Below, piece after piece: positions 60,111 to 64,000 of a stretch of 64,000 nt of DNA. The notes below the pieces were generated by a model. The model had not been told where the DNA came from. It saw only the letters and a program-made list of their open reading frames with translations, and did not search any database. The stretch is from CAZZHG01 sp964653655 (GTDB lineage Bacteria; Bdellovibrionota; FAC87; UBA2466), in assembly GCA_964653655.1 (NCBI GenBank), contig CAZZHG010000013.1, forward strand, positions 1 through 64,000, read 5' to 3'. Every line of letters starts with the position of its first letter. Positions within the stretch are counted from its first letter, which is position 1. A program made the position numbers and the translations under genes.

Positions 60111-60175
60111 CGTGGAAAAGGTTTTCCACAGACCGTGGAAAAGCTGTTGAATGCGCTGAGTCAAACATGATTAAT
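60111..60175 (+). promoter_or_regulatory. Direct repeats and promoter before the TIGR02147 gene
   Basis: CGTGGAAAAG occurs at 60111-60120 and 60134-60143, 23 bp apart; the first copy forms an inverted repeat with the following bases (GTGGAAAA-GG-TTTTCCAC, 60112-60129). A promoter-like TTGAAT (60147-60152), 17-bp spacer, ATTAAT (60170-60175) follows. The start codon at 60184 would lie only a few bases from the transcription start, so the mRNA may be leaderless; no Shine-Dalgarno is seen. Confidence 0.4.
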
Positions 60176-60183
60176 ACCGGCCC

Positions 60184-60990
60184 ATGGCAGTCGCCCGTGA
60201 AAATTCGGCTCCTTTCTACCGCACGACCCTGACCGCGGAGCTGGCCCGCCGATGCGCGTCTAACCCCTCGTATTCCATGCGGTCTTTCGCCAGGGCCCTG
60301 GACATGGACCCTTCCCTGCTCTCGAAAGTGCTTCGGGGCCGGGCGCCTTTATCGCCGAAGGCCGCCGTACGGGCGGTACAGATCATGGACCTGGAGCCCC
60401 AGGCGAGCCGGCTTTTCATCGACTCGGTCGGCGACGAAGGCAAGATGAACCGGGTGGGAAAATTCCTGCCGGAGGCCGCCGCGCCCCGGGAAACGGAAGT
60501 CGAGATCGACGAGGAACGATTCCGGATCATCTCCGACTGGTACCACTACGCGATTCTCGAGCTCACCTTCGTTCCGGAGTTCCGCAACGATCCGGCCTGG
60601 ATCGCCCGCCGGCTCGGCATCTCACCCGCCGAAGTGGAGCTCGCGGTGCAGCGGCTTTTGAAGCTGGGCCTGCTGAACGAAGTGAACGGCAAACTTAAAA
60701 AAACCGACGCCACGGTCACCACGAAGAACCGCGCGCTTTCGACGCCCGCGCTGAGAAAGCTGCAACGGCAGGTGCTTCAAATGGCGCTCCATTCGCTGGA
60801 GAACGATCCGATCCAGGAGCGAAGCCACACCTCCATGACCATGACCATCAACCCGGACAAGATCGAGCTCGCGCGCTCGCTCATCTCCGAGTTCAACCGG
60901 CATCTGTCACTCGCGCTCGGTTCGGGGAAAAAGAAAAGAGTTTATCACTTGGGAATCAGTCTCTATCCCGTCGAAAGGGCCAATCCATGA
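60184..60990 (+). CDS. TIGR02147-family (DUF4423) regulator
   Basis: 268 residues, full length for TIGR02147, a family seen chiefly in Bdellovibrio relatives and Fibrobacter and thought to be regulatory. An N-terminal HTH-like region (MRSFARALDMDPSLLSKVLR, then GRAPLSPKAAVRAVQIMDLE) is followed by a winged-helix-like part (ISDWYHYAILELTFVPEFRN; IARRLGISPAEVELAVQRLL) and a C-terminal domain ending VYHLGISLYPVER. It follows the glycan operon by 74 bp and is coupled by ATGA overlap to the metzincin gene, so it may control one or both. No Shine-Dalgarno precedes ATG 60184. Confidence 0.88.
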   Translation: MAVARENSAPFYRTTLTAELARRCASNPSYSMRSFARALDMDPSLLSKVLRGRAPLSPKAAVRAVQIMDLEPQASRLFIDSVGDEGKMNRVGKFLPEAAAPRETEVEIDEERFRIISDWYHYAILELTFVPEFRNDPAWIARRLGISPAEVELAVQRLLKLGLLNEVNGKLKKTDATVTTKNRALSTPALRKLQRQVLQMALHSLENDPIQERSHTSMTMTINPDKIELARSLISEFNRHLSLALGSGKKKRVYHLGISLYPVERANP

Positions 60991-62153
60991 AATTGCTGCT
61001 TCTCGCCGCGCTCTTTGCCGCTTCCTCTCTCCACGCCGGAGGCTCCGAGGGCCACGGGGCCGACACGGAACGGGCGAACGCCTGGTACACGGGTAACGAG
61101 CAACCGGTTTACTACTGCTCCGAATTCTCTCCGGCTTTTCTCACCATGCGCAGCGAGTCCGAATGGAACACGCTCATCGAGGGCACCTGGGTCAAATGGG
61201 TGAACTACATGGCCACGAAGCAGGTGGAGGGACCGCTCCTGCCGAAGTGGGCCCGTTTCCGTAAGACGCTGAAGAAAGGCGAGAACGGCTGCAAGGGAGT
61301 AGATCTGAAATTCTCGTTCGGAGTCTGCAAGACCCGCACGATGCCCCGCTACGACACGCGCCGCCTCGTCGCCCGCGCCCTTCCTCCCATCCCCAACACC
61401 CCCGGACTCATCTGGTTCGCGGACCCGGGAACCGGAGTTTTCCGTTTCGGAAAAGCGGATCACGCCATCGACTGGAGCCAGCCCGGAATTCTGGAGAATG
61501 CGCTTCTTCACGAAGTCGGCCATATTTTCGGAAACGATCACGTGCGCGGCACCGTGATGGACGAGGATCTCATTCCTCAGCTCATGAGGCAGCACCTGAC
61601 GAACGCTTCGCCTCGCCCGGCGGAAATCGACGGAACCCGCGAGCTGTATGTTTGCGACGATTGCCTGCTCGAAAATCTCGCGGGCGAGCTGGGCTGGCAA
61701 AGAAGCGAACTGCCCGCCATCTGGAAGCAGCTCACCGGCCGTGATGTGGGCAAGGATCCGCAAGTCACTCTGACGTTGGAACGCCGGTTGCTCGCGCGCC
61801 TCGTCCTGAAGGACTCCTCGGGGGCACCACCCACCATTCTACCGATCGAATTGCCGCTCGCTTCCGCCTCGGTTCACACGGGCGAAGACGTCTTCCGCAC
61901 CGAGATTTGGCCGGGCTACCCGATTAGCCGGCCCCACACCGCTTCGGTGCGGCCGGGCGTGATGACGGTGGGAACGAAACGGCTACGGGTGGCGTTGGAG
62001 CGCAACATGCAAGCGTCCGAGTTCGGCCGCCTGAGCCACAAAGTCATGCTGTACGAGGTGCCTTCTAATCCGATGGTTCCGAAGAAACTTCTGTTTCACT
62101 CGGGCCCGGCGGGGGGATACGCCCTATCCGATCGTCCGCCCACCACGCCCTAA
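60987..62153 (+). CDS. Exported metzincin-type metalloprotease
   Basis: 388 residues with a signal peptide (MKLLLLAALFAASSLHAGGS). The zinc site is complete, H175-E176-V-G-H179-I-F-G182-N-D-H185, with the Met-turn M191 in RGTVMDED, as in M10-like metzincins. About seven cysteines suggest disulfides. The C-terminal 150 residues form a beta-rich domain without a recognised fold. It is probably secreted and degrades proteins outside the cell. The start overlaps the TIGR02147 stop by 4 bp, and the stop overlaps the convergent gene by 4 bp. Confidence 0.85.
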   Translation: MKLLLLAALFAASSLHAGGSEGHGADTERANAWYTGNEQPVYYCSEFSPAFLTMRSESEWNTLIEGTWVKWVNYMATKQVEGPLLPKWARFRKTLKKGENGCKGVDLKFSFGVCKTRTMPRYDTRRLVARALPPIPNTPGLIWFADPGTGVFRFGKADHAIDWSQPGILENALLHEVGHIFGNDHVRGTVMDEDLIPQLMRQHLTNASPRPAEIDGTRELYVCDDCLLENLAGELGWQRSELPAIWKQLTGRDVGKDPQVTLTLERRLLARLVLKDSSGAPPTILPIELPLASASVHTGEDVFRTEIWPGYPISRPHTASVRPGVMTVGTKRLRVALERNMQASEFGRLSHKVMLYEVPSNPMVPKKLLFHSGPAGGYALSDRPPTTP

Positions 62154-62902
62154 AGCGGCGGGAGCGGAACGAACCAGTCTCTGGGAAAAGCGGCGTCGAA
62201 GTGGCAAATCTTTTTCGCGTGGGCTCGGTAGTCGAAGGTCTCGATCTCCGCTTTCAAGGAATCCAGCACGGCAAGTCTCGCCCTTCCTTCGGCGGTCTTC
62301 GAGTAGTGTTCCAGCGTGAGCCGAAGGCCAAGAATCCGCGTGAGAGCGGCGTCCTTCACGCCTTCGTCGTCGTAGTTGCAGTACCACGAACAGAAATAGA
62401 CGGGATCACGGACCCATCGGAAGGCCGCAAGGCCCCCTTGCATTCTGAACGACAAAAGGGGATCGGTCTTGCGATCGTGATCGAGGGGAGCGGGCGCTCC
62501 GACCGCGTGGGAAGCCTCGTGAAACATCGTCGCAGCCTGGCCAACAGCCTCCTGCTCGAAGAATCCTTTTCTCAGATGGATATAGGGAGACTGATAGTAC
62601 GCCGTCGAGTGCGGGGAGACGCCCCGGTTCTCGTCCGTGCGGCAGATGAGAAGGGTTTTGCTCTCCAAGCGGCGCTTCAAAGCCTTTGCCCATTTATCGT
62701 CGAGTACCGACTGGCAACGGGGGGCCCTGAGATTGACAAGGGCAGCCGACACCGCCGCGTTGGCCTCGGCCGCGTGAGCCGCGTCGCATTCGGTGTCTTC
62801 CCTGGGAATGGCCAGATCGGATGGCTTTCGCGACGAGGACGGACCGCCGGCTCCGGCGATGGCAGGAATGAGAAAGAGGAAAAGCGCCGCTAGTTTTCTC
62901 AT
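62150..62902 (-). CDS. Exported HExxH protein (possible peptidase)
   Basis: 250 residues with a signal peptide (MRKLAALFLFLIPAIAGAGG). The motif TMFHEASHAVGAPAPLDHD has HEASH followed by a downstream His-Asp, which suggests a zinc peptidase, possibly of aspzincin (M35/LysN-like) type, where the third ligand is Asp. Preceding strands (YIHLRKGFFEQ) fit an HExxH peptidase layout. Several cysteines are present. ATG 62902 overlaps the upstream membrane protein stop (ATGA) and has AAGGA before it; the longer frame to 63187 is a shadow. Confidence 0.7.
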   Translation of the reverse strand: MRKLAALFLFLIPAIAGAGGPSSSRKPSDLAIPREDTECDAAHAAEANAAVSAALVNLRAPRCQSVLDDKWAKALKRRLESKTLLICRTDENRGVSPHSTAYYQSPYIHLRKGFFEQEAVGQAATMFHEASHAVGAPAPLDHDRKTDPLLSFRMQGGLAAFRWVRDPVYFCSWYCNYDDEGVKDAALTRILGLRLTLEHYSKTAEGRARLAVLDSLKAEIETFDYRAHAKKICHFDAAFPRDWFVPLPPL

Positions 62903-64000
62903 TCCGTCCTTCTTGGGCTGGCCACTTTCCGATCGGATTCGGCCGTGGCCGCGCCATAAACATAATACCGCTCGTCGCCATACGCCCAAATCTGGGACTT
63001 CGTATTGAACAAAAGCTCGTAGCCCAGTGTTTCCGCATTCGCGATGGGGCGGTTGAAAACCAGGATGGGACCCGAGCTCGAATCGTTCCAATTCGGAAAG
63101 TGCTTTTTCACGCGCGCCACCGCGTCTTCGTCCTTCACGTAGTAGGCCCATATGTAGGCGACATCCCACTTGAGGAAGGAACCCCACTCTTGAATGCCCG
63201 GATACCAGAACTTGGTTCCCTTCGGCAAAAAAGCGAGAATCGGCGCGGTCATCGGCATGAGATGGCCCACTAGCGGTCTACCGGCAAGCTTGTTGTCGGT
63301 GAGAAACCCCGCGAGTTCCGACGCCCCCGAAAAGGCGAACTGATTTTCCTGCCGGATCATGGCGGACGCCGAGGAAAAGGAAGCAAGACAGCAAAGCAAC
63401 AGACAACCGAAGGCGGGCCGTAAGCGGATCTCCCACTTGGGAAGGGCTCTCTTCACGGCCGGAGCGGAGATCCAAAGGCAATAGACGAGCGCAACGAAGA
63501 GCACCCCGGCGTGCCGGGCGGCGGTGTAGTACTTGTAGCCGAAGACGTAACCAATCCCGAGCAGCATCAGCACCAGCAAACGAAACGCACGTCCCCCCCG
63601 ATCCAAACAACCGGCCACGAGCAGAACGAGAGCGGCACCGAGAACCGCGGGCAAGTCGGTTGCGATCCGCTGAAACTCGTGGGTCGGGTACGCCAGATCT
63701 TTCAGAGCGAGAAGGAGCCGGTCCGCGCTGAAACCGGGAAAGAGAGCTCCCGGTAGCTGCCCGCCCGGCCGAGGCCAAAGGATCAGCACACAGCTGACAA
63801 TTCCCGCCCAAGCGAGCAACGACGGCCCGACCGGACGGTTCTTCTTCTGTCGGAAAGCTTCGAGGGAAAAACTAAGGGCAATCGCCGCCGAAAGGAACAG
63901 GAAATGAGCGCTTACGTGGGCGAGAAGGCCGGTGAGAAGGCCGTATCTCCAGGGACGGGTCAGTCTCGTCGCATCCGCGCTGGCCAGAGCGAAGAGAATC
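62899..64000 (-). CDS. Polytopic membrane protein, GT39-like (5' end outside window)
   Basis: The frame is open from 62899 through the right window edge, so at least 366 residues are seen and the start lies beyond. It has seven or more hydrophobic helices, then a soluble C-terminal periplasmic part of about 130 residues (FAFSGASELAGFLTDNKLAG; GPILVFNRPIA). The layout resembles GT39/ArnT-like or mannosyltransferase-like membrane proteins whose catalytic N-terminal loop would be outside this window. A TTG at 63819 is not the start, since coding continues upstream in frame. The stop overlaps the HExxH gene start by 4 bp. Confidence 0.7.
   Translation of the reverse strand, partial: ILFALASADATRLTRPWRYGLLTGLLAHVSAHFLFLSAAIALSFSLEAFRQKKNRPVGPSLLAWAGIVSCVLILWPRPGGQLPGALFPGFSADRLLLALKDLAYPTHEFQRIATDLPAVLGAALVLLVAGCLDRGGRAFRLLVLMLLGIGYVFGYKYYTAARHAGVLFVALVYCLWISAPAVKRALPKWEIRLRPAFGCLLLCCLASFSSASAMIRQENQFAFSGASELAGFLTDNKLAGRPLVGHLMPMTAPILAFLPKGTKFWYPGIQEWGSFLKWDVAYIWAYYVKDEDAVARVKKHFPNWNDSSSGPILVFNRPIANAETLGYELLFNTKSQIWAYGDERYYVYGAATAESDRKVASPRRTE

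Overview
The window reads as a piece of a draft chromosome from a high-GC bacterium of the Bdellovibrionota / former Deltaproteobacteria type. The reasons are a gliding-motility (Glt)-like gene cluster with an AgmX/PglI-type protein, two proteins of the TIGR02147 family (known mainly from Bdellovibrio relatives and Fibrobacter), many small exported proteins with Sec or lipoprotein signals, and a set of exported metalloproteases. A run of exactly 100 N at 22492-22591, inside a tandem repeat, shows that this is a scaffolded assembly. No taxonomic search could be run, so the assignment is inference.

Layout. 1-3 kb: the end of a large repetitive surface protein and a small membrane protein. 3-12 kb (minus strand): a compact six-gene cluster of outer-membrane barrel, TPR protein, 1052-aa TPR protein, TPR lipoprotein, small exported protein and FHA/AgmX_PglI protein, whose last four genes look like gltD-E-F-G of Myxococcus. 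12-22.3 kb (plus strand): ilvE, then the classic translation block thrS-infC-rpmI-rplT-pheS-pheT, an unrecognised exported protein, a MerR-type regulator, a monothiol DsbA-like protein and tRNA-Pro(GGG). 22.25-22.7 kb: non-coding, with strong inverted repeats, a copy of the tRNA 3' end, a 34-bp tandem repeat and the assembly gap. 22.7-33 kb: two SulP transporter plus beta-carbonic anhydrase modules (one on each strand) flanking a HdeD-like protein, a sensor kinase, a Tyr/Gly-rich protein and lipoproteins. 33-49 kb: mostly exported or membrane proteins, including a DUF4421-like outer-membrane protein, an SGNH-like protein, a HELGH metalloprotease, an S41 protease, a DUF2891 protein, a GT-C-like membrane protein, a short TIGR02147 protein, a serpin, a CBM9-like protein, an extensin-like/M15-type protein and MtgA.

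49-60 kb (plus strand) is the most interesting part. An S9 hydrolase and an O-antigen ligase/polymerase-like membrane protein are followed by a six-gene run with 4-bp overlaps or gaps of about 10 bp. It encodes an NfrA C-terminal-domain-like outer-membrane protein, an NfrB-like processive GT2 glycosyltransferase, a DUF2334 deacetylase-like protein, an unrecognised 596-aa exported protein, a GH113-like glycosidase and a small helical exported protein. A full-length TIGR02147 regulator and an exported metzincin come next. I read the run as a candidate synthesis, export and modification system for a secreted glycan. The window ends in an exported HExxH protein and a truncated GT39-like membrane protein on the minus strand.

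Most start codons were moved from the longest reading frame to the one that has both a Shine-Dalgarno sequence and a sensible signal peptide or a 4-bp overlap. All family names come from motif recognition by eye and not from database searches.
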